From contig CAVVXS010000011.1 of NCBI GenBank assembly GCA_963752225.1, positions 1 through 64,000 of the forward strand: DNA of 64,000 nt. The letters are read 5' to 3'. Positions within the stretch are counted from its first letter, which is position 1, and every line of letters begins with the position of its first letter. The notes beneath the pieces were generated by a model. That model made no database searches and was not told the DNA's origin. It was given only the letters and a program-made list of their open reading frames with translations. Both the position numbers and the translations under genes were made by a program. This document shows positions 1-8,157 of this stretch, piece by piece. The stretch comes from JBBROS01 sp963752225 (GTDB lineage: Bacteria > Pseudomonadota > Alphaproteobacteria > Acetobacterales > Acetobacteraceae).

Positions 1-1042
1 CCGCCATCGGCCAGACGCTCGCCCGCATGCTCGACCCCGCCACCCGCGCAGTGACGCTGCCCGCGCTGCCGTTCGAGTGGGCGGCGGTGCCGCGCGTGTC
101 GGTCAGCGGCTGCGGCAGCACCTACTACGCCGGCATGGCGGGGCGTCATTGGCTGGAGGACCTCGCGCGCTTGCCGGTCGACATCGACGTGGCGAGCGAG
201 CTGCGATACCGCGCGCCGCCGCTGCCGGCGGGTGGCCTTGGGCTGCTGGTGAGCCAGAGCGGCGAGACCGCGGACACGCTGGCCGCGCTGCGGTTCATGC
301 GTGGCGCCGGGCAGCACGTGATGAGCATCCTCAACGTGCCGGAAAGCACCATGGCGCGGGAAAGCGATGTGGTGCTCGAGACGGTCGCCGGCCCGGAAAT
401 CGGCGTCGCCAGCACCAAGGCGTTCACGGCGCAGCTGACGGTGCTGGCGTGTCTCGCTTTGGCCGCGGCCCGCGACCGCGACACGATCGATGCGGCAGAG
501 GAAGCGCGGCTGGTGCAGCATTTGCTGGAGCTGCCGAGCCGGGCGGCCGACGTGCTGGCGCTCGACGGGCCGATCAAGCGCCTGGCCGAGCGGATGGCCG
601 AGGCGCGCGACGTGCTGTGCCTGGGGCGCGGAACCGGCCACGCGATCGCGCTCGAGGCGGCGCTGAAGCTGAAGGAGATCTGCTACATCCACGCCGAAGG
701 CTACGCGGCCGGCGAGATGAAGCACGGGCCGATTGCGCTGATCGACCGCCAGGTGCCGATCCTGTCGATCGTGCCGTCTGGGCCGCTGTTCGAGAAAACC
801 GCCAGCAACGTCCAGGAGGCCGGCGCCCGTGGCGGCCAATCGTGGTGCTGGGCGACGCGGCCGGTTGCGCCCGGTTGCGCGGCATCGCGGTCGAGGCCTT
901 GAAGCTGCCGGCGGTGGACCCGTTCGTGGCGCCGATCCTGTATGCGGTGGCGGTGCAGATGCTCGCCTACCATACGGCGGTGCTGCGCGGCACCGACGTC
1001 GACCAGCCGCGCAACCTCGCCAAGTCAGTGACAGTCGAGTGA
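1..1042 (+). pseudogene. glmS: glmS 3' part (glucosamine-6-phosphate synthase isomerase domain), frameshifted
   Basis: The gene enters from the left edge, so its glutaminase half lies outside the window. The visible part is the tandem SIS isomerase region, which makes glucosamine-6-phosphate from fructose-6-phosphate and glutamine-derived ammonia for cell-wall and LPS synthesis. Seen: GCGSTYYAG, the SQSGETADT sugar-phosphate loop, STKAFT, and the second SIS with the LGRGTGHAIALEAALKLKE and EGYAAGEMKHGP stretches. The frame breaks near 835: the text NVQEAGARGG is in one frame, and PIVVLGD onward to the typical end PRNLAKSVTVE is in another. One missing base, probably a C of a CCC run, would repair it. 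It is either an assembly indel or a decayed copy. Confidence 0.88.
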
Positions 1043-1191
1043 GCGGCGGCGGCTACCGCCGTCGGACCTAAACGGGCGCCGGGCCGGCCGGCGTCGATGC
1101 TGTCGCCAACGATCGAGGTTTCCCGATACCCTGCCGCTAAGCCGCAACCGGGCGACCCGGGTGCGCTGCGCGTGTGAGCGGGGGCGGACCG

Positions 1192-2217
1192 ATGCGCTGG
1201 AAGAAGACGATCACGGTGGTCGGCTGCCACGCCGAAGGCGAAGTAGGCAACGTCGTCGTTGGCGGCGTCATCGACGTTCCCGGGGCGACGATGTTCGAGA
1301 AAAAGGAGCATTTCGAGCGCGAGATGGAGGCGTTGCGCGGGCTGCTGCTGTTCGAGCCGCGCGGGGCGCCGTACGTGAACGCCAACGTCATCCTGCCGCC
1401 CTGCGACCCCCGCGCCCAGCTCGGCTACGTCATCGTCGAAAGCAACGAGTACCCGCCGATGTCCGGCTCCAACACCATCTGTGTGGCCACCGTCGCGCTC
1501 GAGACCGGCATCCTGCCCATGCAGGAGCCGGAAACGCGGCTGTGTCTCGAAGCGCCAGGCGGTTTGATCGAGGTCCGCTGCGACTGCCGCGACGGCAAGG
1601 TCCGCCAGGTCGAGTTCACCAACCGGCCTGCCTTCGCCCTCCACCTCGACACCCCGGTGGAGGTGGCGGGGCTTGGCACCGTGACCGTCGACACGTCCTA
1701 CGGGGGAATGACCTTCGCGCACGTGGACGCGGCGGCGCTGGGCTTCGCCGTCACCGCGGACGAGGCGTACGAGTTGTGCGCCGTCGGCAAACGGATCAAG
1801 CAGGCGGTCAACGAGCAGCTGACAGTGGTGCATCCGGAGAACCCGAAGCTGCGCGGCGTGTCGAACGTGCTGTTCGAAGGTCCGCTGCAGCGCACCGCGG
1901 CGGGGGTCGAGAGCAGGAACGCGCCGGTCGTGCTGCATGGCCGGCTGGACCGCTCGCCTTGCGGCACCGGCACGACCGGGCGGCTGGCGGTGATGTCGGC
2001 CAAGGGCCTGATCGCCCGAGGCGAGCCGTTCCGCCACTTCTCCATCACTGGCACGCATTTCGATGCCCGCATCATCGACCACACCGAGGTGGCCGGCCGG
2101 CCGGCGGTGGTCGTCACGGTCGCCGGGCAAGCTTGGATCACCGGGATCGGCCAGTACGGCGTCGACCCGACCGACCCCTACCCGGCCGGCCACCGGGTCG
2201 GCGACGTCTGGCTCTGA
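1192..2217 (+). CDS. proline racemase family protein (hydroxyproline epimerase/dehydratase type, Ser/Cys pair)
   Basis: PLP-independent proline racemase superfamily member, of which 3- and 4-hydroxyproline epimerases and trans-3-hydroxyproline dehydratases are branches. The first catalytic cysteine is replaced by serine (MSGSNT, Ser91 counted from the ATG), while the second is kept (SPCGTGTTG, Cys257). Start: ATG at 1192, preceded by a GGGGGCGGA ribosome site; an in-frame GTG at 1174 gives six more residues. The neighbour, convergent 12 bp downstream, is an Ldh_2-type reductase, the partner expected if the product is delta1-pyrroline-2-carboxylate. The family is certain. The exact substrate (3-hydroxy versus 4-hydroxyproline) is inferred. 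Confidence 0.88.
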   Translation: MRWKKTITVVGCHAEGEVGNVVVGGVIDVPGATMFEKKEHFEREMEALRGLLLFEPRGAPYVNANVILPPCDPRAQLGYVIVESNEYPPMSGSNTICVATVALETGILPMQEPETRLCLEAPGGLIEVRCDCRDGKVRQVEFTNRPAFALHLDTPVEVAGLGTVTVDTSYGGMTFAHVDAAALGFAVTADEAYELCAVGKRIKQAVNEQLTVVHPENPKLRGVSNVLFEGPLQRTAAGVESRNAPVVLHGRLDRSPCGTGTTGRLAVMSAKGLIARGEPFRHFSITGTHFDARIIDHTEVAGRPAVVVTVAGQAWITGIGQYGVDPTDPYPAGHRVGDVWL

Positions 2218-2229
2218 CACGGGCCGCGG

Positions 2230-3249
2230 TCAGGCGCCCGGCAGCAGCGCCTCCAGCGCCGCCCAGGCTTCCGGCGTGATGGGGATCCCGGCCTCGGCGG
2301 CCCGGGCGCGGGCGGACAGCCGGCGCTCGCCCGGAAGTCGCGACTGTCCGGCCCGGCGCAACGCCTCGACCAGGTTGTCCACGCGCCCGGCAAACGGCGC
2401 CAAGCCGGCCGCGCCGGCGGCGGGATCGACCACGATCACCGTCTGCCCGGTACGCGGCGTGCGCGCGCCCGGATAGGCGGAGGAATCGACCTCGTGGGAG
2501 AAACTCGCACCCACCAGGGCCGCACATAGCAGTTCGACCATCATGGCGATCGCGGCGCCCTTGTGGCCGCCGAAGGCCGACAGCGCGCCGCCATCCAGGA
2601 TCGCCTGCGGATCGGTCGTGGGCTGGCCGGCGCGGTCGATGCCCTGCCCTGCCGCCAGCGTGCGGCCTTCGCGTGCCGCCACCTGGACGTCGCCATGCGC
2701 CATCGTGGATGTGGCCATGTCGAAGATCAGCGGCGGCGACCCCGCCCGTGGCGCCGCGAAGGCGACCGGGTTGGTGCCATAGACCGGGCGGCTCGCGCCG
2801 GGCGGCGCGACCACCGGGATGGAGTTGACCACCGACAGCGCCACCAAGCCACGCTCGGCGAACGGCTCGACGTCGAGGTAGAGCGCGGCAAGATGGTGCG
2901 ACTCGCGGATCGCCAGGAGGGCGATCCCCTGGCTGCGGGCCTTCGCCAGCACCAAGTCTCGCGCCGCCGCCAGCGCCACCTGGGCAAAACCGTTGCGGGC
3001 GTCGACCCGCACGACGCCGGGCGCGGCGTCGTGCACCACCGGCTCCGCGCGTCCGTCGACCCAGCCGCTTCCGAGGGTTGAGACATAGCCCGGCATCCGG
3101 AAGACGCCGTGGCTTTTGCTGCCGTCGCGCTCCGCCGCGGCGCAGTTCGCCGCCAGGATCCCGGCCACCTTCGGCGAGCAGCGATGCGCCCGGAAAATGG
3201 CGTCGAGCAGGTCCGTCAAAACAGACAGCGATGGCGCGATTGATTGCAA
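2230..3249 (-). CDS. Ldh family NAD(P)H oxidoreductase (probable delta1-pyrroline-2-carboxylate reductase)
   Basis: Member of the malate/L-lactate dehydrogenase (Ldh_2) family, which contains delta1-piperideine/pyrroline-2-carboxylate reductases as well as ureidoglycolate and sulfolactate dehydrogenases. Seen: the SKSHGVFRMPGY substrate motif near the N-terminus, ESHHLAALY, YGTNPVAFAAP, FDMATSTMAHG and GGHKGAAIAMM. Start chosen: TTG at 3249 because GGAGG lies about eight bases upstream; an extension to 3294 would add 15 unconserved residues. It converges on the proline-racemase-family gene, so the pair could turn trans-3-hydroxyproline into proline via the cyclic imine. That pathway assignment is inferred from context. 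Confidence 0.85.
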   Translation of the reverse strand: MQSIAPSLSVLTDLLDAIFRAHRCSPKVAGILAANCAAAERDGSKSHGVFRMPGYVSTLGSGWVDGRAEPVVHDAAPGVVRVDARNGFAQVALAAARDLVLAKARSQGIALLAIRESHHLAALYLDVEPFAERGLVALSVVNSIPVVAPPGASRPVYGTNPVAFAAPRAGSPPLIFDMATSTMAHGDVQVAAREGRTLAAGQGIDRAGQPTTDPQAILDGGALSAFGGHKGAAIAMMVELLCAALVGASFSHEVDSSAYPGARTPRTGQTVIVVDPAAGAAGLAPFAGRVDNLVEALRRAGQSRLPGERRLSARARAAEAGIPITPEAWAALEALLPGA

Positions 3250-3308
3250 CGTCTTTTCCTCCGACCGGGATAACCCCGCACCGCCAGGGACCAAGCGATG
3301 ACCGGGTT

Positions 3309-3334
3309 GGATCTGCTCCTTACGAAGCAGATCC
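3309..3334. promoter_or_regulatory. inverted repeat upstream of the Ldh-family gene
   Basis: Perfect 9-bp arms, GGATCTGCT and AGCAGATCC, are separated by eight bases. The site lies about 60 bp upstream of the TTG start of the reductase gene, a position that fits an operator. No cognate regulator is visible nearby. Confidence 0.4.
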
Positions 3335-3418
3335 TCGTGTCCCGTTCCCGGCCGTTTACAAGAAGCACACGGCTACACCAAAAGGATGTTTGCTGATGTC
3401 GTCTAGCCAAAGGCGGTC

Positions 3419-4109
3419 ATGCACGACGTCGGTCTGCCGACGACCGCTTCGTCCTGTGCTGCTTCTCGAATCATTACAAAATTACCGAGACCATGTCCGG
3501 CGCCTGAATGTCGATCCTTCGCCAGGCCGACCAGGCGGTGCTTTGGCTGTCCGCCGACAATCCGTGGTCGCACGCCAACCTTCGCTAGGCCGCCGCCCGG
3601 GCCGGCGTCGCCCCGGAGCGGATCCTGTTCGCAGAGCGGACCAGCCCCGAACTCTACATGAGCCGGCTTCAACTGGCCGACCTGTTCCTCGACACGTCCC
3701 CTATAACGCCGGCACCATCGCCAGCGACGCGATCCGGATGCAGTTGCCGCTGCTGACGCTGTGCGGTCGCTCGTTCGCATCCCGCATGGCCGGCTCGTTG
3801 CTGAGCCTGACCGAGGCGACGGAGGGCGTCATCACAAGCGTGTCCGAGTATGTCGAAACCGCTGTGACGCTGGCGACCGACCGGCAAGCCTACAACGCCT
3901 GTAAGCGTCGCTTCGTCGGAGACGCCTGGGCAAGCACCGCCGGCGACATCGCCCAGTTCACGACAGGACTCGAAGCATCGCTGGAAATACTGTTCAAAGG
4001 CTACCCCATGCAGGCGGCCGTTGCAGAGTCCCCGCCACTCCAGCACCGCCATGGGCAGCATACGATCCCGTTTGCGCCGCCATCCGTCCATGGCCTGGCG
4101 CCTCAGTGA
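3419..4109 (+). pseudogene. decayed O-GlcNAc transferase (SPINDLY/GT41-like) C-terminal fragment
   Basis: Joined across three frames, the text reads as the C-terminal catalytic part of a TPR-linked O-GlcNAc transferase family protein: HDVGLP, DDRFVLCCFSNHYKIT, MSILRQADQAVLWLSADNPW, AAARAGVAPERILFAER, LADLFLDT, then YNAGTIASDAIRMQLPLLTL and SFASRMAGSLL. It is broken by a frameshift near 3440, a TGA near 3505 where Trp is expected, a TAG at 3586 and a frameshift near 3700. Stops plus shifts, with no N-terminal TPR region visible upstream, point to true decay rather than a single sequencing error. Confidence 0.8.
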
Positions 4110-4223
4110 TAGGCCGATCAGCTTAACGCATTGAATGCTTTCGTCAGGATGGATGACGAGTTATGCTTTGAACGACGCTGACACCTATGGTGAGTATAAG
4201 TCAAATGACAGGACTCGGACACG

Positions 4224-4685
4224 ATGTCGGATAAAACCAGGCCGGACATTCTCGGGCTGACGGCGCAGATCGTCTCAGCGCATATCGCCAAGAACCAAGT
4301 CGCCACCGAGGCGCTACCGCCGCTGATCCAATCGGTCTATCGCTCCCTGGCGACAGCCGGCGACGTTGAGGTCAAACCGGAAGCGCAAGCTCCGGCGGTT
4401 GCCGTGAAGAAGTCGGTCTTTCCCGAGTACATCATCTGCCTGGAAGACGGCAAGAAGCTGAAGATGCTCAAGCGGCACCTGAAAACCAGCTACAACATGA
4501 CCCCGGACGAGTACCGCACGAAGTGGGGGCTGCCGCGCGACTACCCGATGGTCGCCCCGGTCTATGCCTCGCATCGCTCCACGCTGGCTAAGAAGATCGG
4601 CCTGGGCCGCAAGCCGGCCGACGAACCGGTAGAACCCCCGGTGGAGAAGAATCCGGCACGCCGGACGCGCGGCGCCAAGGCCTGA
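4224..4685 (+). CDS. MucR family transcriptional regulator (Ros/MucR zinc finger)
   Basis: A 153-aa protein of the alphaproteobacterial MucR/Ros family, xenogeneic-silencer-like regulators of exopolysaccharide, motility and cell-cycle genes. The N-terminal half carries the oligomerisation region (TAQIVSAHIAKNQV). The second half has the family signature YIICLEDGKKLKMLKRHLKT followed by YNMTPDEYRTKWGLP. The usual histidine after the RHL segment is a serine here, a variation seen in the family. The tail is Pro/Lys/Arg-rich. A weak AGGA lies upstream of the ATG, and the 110 bp before the gene is noticeably AT-richer than its surroundings, as expected for MucR-controlled promoters. Confidence 0.9.
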   Translation: MSDKTRPDILGLTAQIVSAHIAKNQVATEALPPLIQSVYRSLATAGDVEVKPEAQAPAVAVKKSVFPEYIICLEDGKKLKMLKRHLKTSYNMTPDEYRTKWGLPRDYPMVAPVYASHRSTLAKKIGLGRKPADEPVEPPVEKNPARRTRGAKA

Positions 4686-4703
4686 TCGCGGCGGCCCCGC
4701 TCC

Positions 4704-4806
4704 GGAGCAGAACGGGCATGGCCTCAATATGGGACGCCGGGAGGGGGGCGTTCCGCATCAGTGCCATCACCCCGTACAGCAGGGGCACGCCAATCGCCAG
4801 CGAGCT
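4704..4806 (-). repeat. scrambled remnant of the M48 protease gene (two joined fragments)
   Basis: Bases 4704-4751 match 34814-34861 (leader and start codon of the M48 gene) with one mismatch. Bases 4753-4806 match about 34324-34377 (an internal part coding LAIGVPLLYG and on to MALMR) with a few mismatches. Orientation is the same, but the order of the two blocks is reversed relative to the intact gene, as at the junction of a tandem duplication or circle of that segment. The first block stops exactly where an iteron begins at the 34.8-kb locus. Confidence 0.85.
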
Positions 4807-4810
4807 CGGA

Positions 4811-7800
4811 TCAAGCCGACACGGGGACGCGCCTGGGCTGTTCGGCAACGGCCGGCGCGCCGTGCTGCTTCAGCGGGCGGTTCCCCGCCAGCCGGCGCAG
4901 CACGACGTAGAACACCGGCGTCAGGAACAGGCCGAAGGCGGTGACGCCGATCATGCCGGCGAACACGGCGACGCCCATCGCGTGGCGCATCTCGGCGCCG
5001 GCACCAGTGGACAGCACCAGCGGCAGCACGCCCATGATGAAGGCCATCGACGTCATCAGGATCGGCCGCAGCCGCAGCCGGCTGGCCTCGATCGCGGCGG
5101 CCCGCGGCGTGCGCCCGGCAAATTCCAACTCGCGAGCGAATTCCACGATCAGGATGGCGTTCTTCGCCGACAAGCCGACCAGCACGATCAGGCCGATCTG
5201 GGTGAAGACGTTGTTGTCGCCATGGGTCAGCCAGACGCCGGTCATGGCGGCGAGCAGGCCCATCGGCACGATCATGATGATCGCCAGCGGCAAGGTCAGG
5301 CTCTCGTATTGGGCGGCCAGCACCAGGAACACCAGCAGCAGCGCGATCGGGAACACGATCACGCCCGAGTTGCCGGCGATGATCTGCTGGTAGGTCAGCT
5401 CCGTCCACTCGTACGAGAAACCTTTCGGCAGCGTCTCCTTGGCAATGCGGGCAATGGCGTCCTGCGCCTGGCCGGTGGAAAAGCCGGGCGCCGCGGCGCC
5501 GTTGACGTCGGCACTCAGAAACCCGTTGTAGCGCATCGCCCGTTCCGGTCCGGCGCTTTGTTTCACCGACAGCACCGCGGCCAGCGGCACCATCTCACCC
5601 GACGACGAGCGGACCTTTAGTCGGCCGATGTCCTCGGCCCGGGCACGGAACGGCGCGTCGGCCTGCACCCGCACGGAGTAGGTGCGGCCGAACGCGTTAA
5701 AGTCGTTCACATACAATGAGCCCAAATAGATCTGCAGGGTGTCGAACACGTCGGTGACGGCCACCCCGAGCTGACGGGCGCGGACGCGGTCGATGTCGGC
5801 ATAGAGCTGCGGCACGTCGACCCGCAGGCCGGTGAACATCCCGGTCAGCTCCGGTGCTTTGCGGGCCGCGGCGAGGAAGGCATTGGTCGCCTCGTCCAGC
5901 GCCCCGTAGCCCAAGCCGGCGCGATCCTCGATCTGCAGCTTGAAGCCGCCGATGGTGCCGAGGCCTTGCACCGGCGGTGGCGGGAATACGGCAATGAACG
6001 CGTCCTGGATGCTGCCGAACTGCTGATTCAGCGAGCCGGCGATGGCGCCGGCGGACAAAGCCGGCGTGGTCCGGTTCTGGAATTCGTCCAAAGAAACGAA
6101 TACGATCCCGGAATTCGAGCTATTGGTGAAACCGTTGATCGACAGGCCGGGGAAAGCGATGTTGTTGACCGCACCCGGCTGCTTGGCGGCGATGTCGCCC
6201 ATCCGCTGAATGACGCTCTCGCTGCGGTCGAGGCTGGCGCCGTCCGGAAGCTGGGCGAAGCCCACCAAGTATTGTTTGTCCTGCGCCGGCACGAAGCCGC
6301 CGGGGACGGCCTGGAACAACACGACGGCCAGGCCGACCAGGCCGAGGTAGACGACCATCATGATGGACTTGCGCCCGATCACGCGCTTAACGCCGCCGCC
6401 ATAGGCGTTCGACCCGGCGGCGAAGAACCGGTTGAAGCGGCGGAAAAACCAGCCCAGCAACCGGTCGAGCACCCGCGTCGGCAGGTCCTTCGGTGCGTCG
6501 TGGCCACGCAGCAGCAGGGCAGCCAAGGCGGGTGACAGAGTGAGCGAGTTGATCGCCGAGATCACGGTCGAGATAGCGATCGTCAGCGCGAACTGGCGGT
6601 AGAACTGCCCAGTCAGACCGCTGATGAAGGCCAGCGGCACGAACACCGCCACCAGCACCAGCGCAATCGCGACGATCGGGCCCGACACCTCGGACATCGC
6701 GCGGTAGGTCGCTTCCAGCGGCGACAGGCCGTCCTCGATGTTGCGCTCCACGTTCTCGACCACGACGATCGCGTCGTCGACGACGATGCCGATCGCGAGC
6801 ACGAGGCCGAACAGGCTCAGCGCGTTAATGGAAAAGCCGAACAGGTGCATCACGCCGAAGGTGCCGATGATCGACACCGGGACGGCGACCAGCGGGATGA
6901 TTGAGGCACGCCACGTCTGCAGGAACAGCACGACGACGATCACCACCAGCACCACGGCCTCGAGCAGGGTGTGCACGACGGCCTCGATCGAGGCGCGGAC
7001 GAACTGCGTCGTGTCGTAGACGACGGAGTAGTCCACGCCTTCCGGCATGGTCTGCTTGATCTCCTCCATGGTGGCGCGGACCGCGTCGGCGATCTGGATC
7101 GCGTTCGAGCCCGGCGCCTGGAACACCGGGACGGCCACCGCGGACTTGTTGTTCAGCAGCGACCGCAGTGAGTAATCGGCCGCGCCCATCTCGATCCGCG
7201 CCACGTCGCGCAGCCGGGTCACGGCGCCCCCGGCCGAGGTCTTGACCACGATGTCGCCGAACTCTTCCGGTGATTGCAGCCGGCCCTGGGCGTTGACCGA
7301 AAGCTGCACGCTGAGGCCTGGCACGTTGGGCGACGAGCCCACCACACCGGCCGCCGCTTGCACGTTCTGGGCGCGGATCTCGTTTACCACGTCATTGGCG
7401 GACAGCCCGTGCTCGGCCACTTTCTGCGGGTCGAGCCAAACGCGCATGGCGTAGTCGCCGGAGCCGAACAGCTGCACGTCGCCTACGCCGGTGATGCGCG
7501 CGAGGCGGTCCTTCACGTTCAGCACGGCGTAATTGCGTAGATACGTAATATCGTACTTGTTGGTTGGCGACAGGATGTGCACGACCATCATCAGGTCGGG
7601 CGAGCTCTTGATGGTCGTGATCCCCAACGTGCGGACGACGTCGGGCAAACGCGGCTCGGCCTGGCTGACGCGGTTCTGCACCAGCTGCTGCGCCTTGTCG
7701 GGGTCGGTGCCGAGCTTGAACGTGACGGTCAGCGTCATCAGGCCGTCGGTGGTCGCCTGGCTGCCCATGTAGAGCATGCCCTCGACGCCGTTGATCTGCT

Positions 7801-8005
7801 CCTCGATCGGGGTCGCGACGGTTTCCGCAATCACCTTCGGGCTGGCGCCGGGATAGTTGGCGCGGACGACGATCTGCGGAGGCACCACCTCCGGATACTC
7901 GGAGATCGGCAGCGCACGGAGTGCGAGCAGGCCGGACACGAAGATGAGCACCGAGAGCACACCGGCGAACACCGGGCGGTCGATGAAGAATTTCGAGATG
8001 TTCAT
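4811..8005 (-). CDS. RND efflux pump, HAE1/AcrB-like inner-membrane transporter
   Basis: 1064 residues, the normal length for AcrB/MexB-type proton-driven drug efflux pumps. Seen: the N-terminal FFIDRPVFAGVLS start, SEYPEVVPPQIVVRA, the TM4 proton-relay aspartates in IVVDDAIVVVENV, and the TM10 lysine in LVGLSAKNAILIVEFA, plus two large periplasmic loops and about 12 membrane segments. It lies 150 bp downstream of the adaptor gene on the same strand. No outer-membrane channel gene is in the window. The leader has only a weak ribosome site (GGGA). The C-terminus ends close to the M48 scrap at 4704-4806. Confidence 0.95.
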   Translation of the reverse strand: MNISKFFIDRPVFAGVLSVLIFVSGLLALRALPISEYPEVVPPQIVVRANYPGASPKVIAETVATPIEEQINGVEGMLYMGSQATTDGLMTLTVTFKLGTDPDKAQQLVQNRVSQAEPRLPDVVRTLGITTIKSSPDLMMVVHILSPTNKYDITYLRNYAVLNVKDRLARITGVGDVQLFGSGDYAMRVWLDPQKVAEHGLSANDVVNEIRAQNVQAAAGVVGSSPNVPGLSVQLSVNAQGRLQSPEEFGDIVVKTSAGGAVTRLRDVARIEMGAADYSLRSLLNNKSAVAVPVFQAPGSNAIQIADAVRATMEEIKQTMPEGVDYSVVYDTTQFVRASIEAVVHTLLEAVVLVVIVVVLFLQTWRASIIPLVAVPVSIIGTFGVMHLFGFSINALSLFGLVLAIGIVVDDAIVVVENVERNIEDGLSPLEATYRAMSEVSGPIVAIALVLVAVFVPLAFISGLTGQFYRQFALTIAISTVISAINSLTLSPALAALLLRGHDAPKDLPTRVLDRLLGWFFRRFNRFFAAGSNAYGGGVKRVIGRKSIMMVVYLGLVGLAVVLFQAVPGGFVPAQDKQYLVGFAQLPDGASLDRSESVIQRMGDIAAKQPGAVNNIAFPGLSINGFTNSSNSGIVFVSLDEFQNRTTPALSAGAIAGSLNQQFGSIQDAFIAVFPPPPVQGLGTIGGFKLQIEDRAGLGYGALDEATNAFLAAARKAPELTGMFTGLRVDVPQLYADIDRVRARQLGVAVTDVFDTLQIYLGSLYVNDFNAFGRTYSVRVQADAPFRARAEDIGRLKVRSSSGEMVPLAAVLSVKQSAGPERAMRYNGFLSADVNGAAAPGFSTGQAQDAIARIAKETLPKGFSYEWTELTYQQIIAGNSGVIVFPIALLLVFLVLAAQYESLTLPLAIIMIVPMGLLAAMTGVWLTHGDNNVFTQIGLIVLVGLSAKNAILIVEFARELEFAGRTPRAAAIEASRLRLRPILMTSMAFIMGVLPLVLSTGAGAEMRHAMGVAVFAGMIGVTAFGLFLTPVFYVVLRRLAGNRPLKQHGAPAVAEQPRRVPVSA

Positions 8006-8060
8006 CGGTATGATCCCGTAATCCAGGTTGGTAGGCCAGGAGCGCCGCGCCTGGACCCCG

Positions 8061-8079
8061 CTGGGGCGAGGCGCCCCAG
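8061..8079 (-). terminator. hairpin between adaptor and pump genes
   Basis: CTGGGGCG and CGCCCCAG form an 8-bp perfect stem with a 3-base loop. No T-run follows on the minus strand, so it may tune pump expression or protect mRNA rather than terminate. Confidence 0.4.
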
Positions 8080-8097
8080 ACCCCCGAATGCTAAGTC

Positions 8098-8155
8098 GTG
8101 GATTTCAAAGGCTTGCCTTCGACGGGGTTCAAAGGGGCAGCGCCCCTTTGCCTTC
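8098..8155 (-). repeat. dispersed intergenic repeat, copy 1, with 9-bp hairpin
   Basis: Contains GGATTTCAAAGGC, then a GGGGTTCAAAGGGGC block, and the hairpin CAAAGGGGC / GCCCCTTTG (8130-8150, 3-base loop) directly behind the adaptor stop codon. A second, interrupted copy lies at 21625-21735. Both sit at the 3' end of a minus-strand gene, so the family probably acts as a terminator-like or REP-like element. Confidence 0.65.
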
Positions 8156-8157
8156 CC

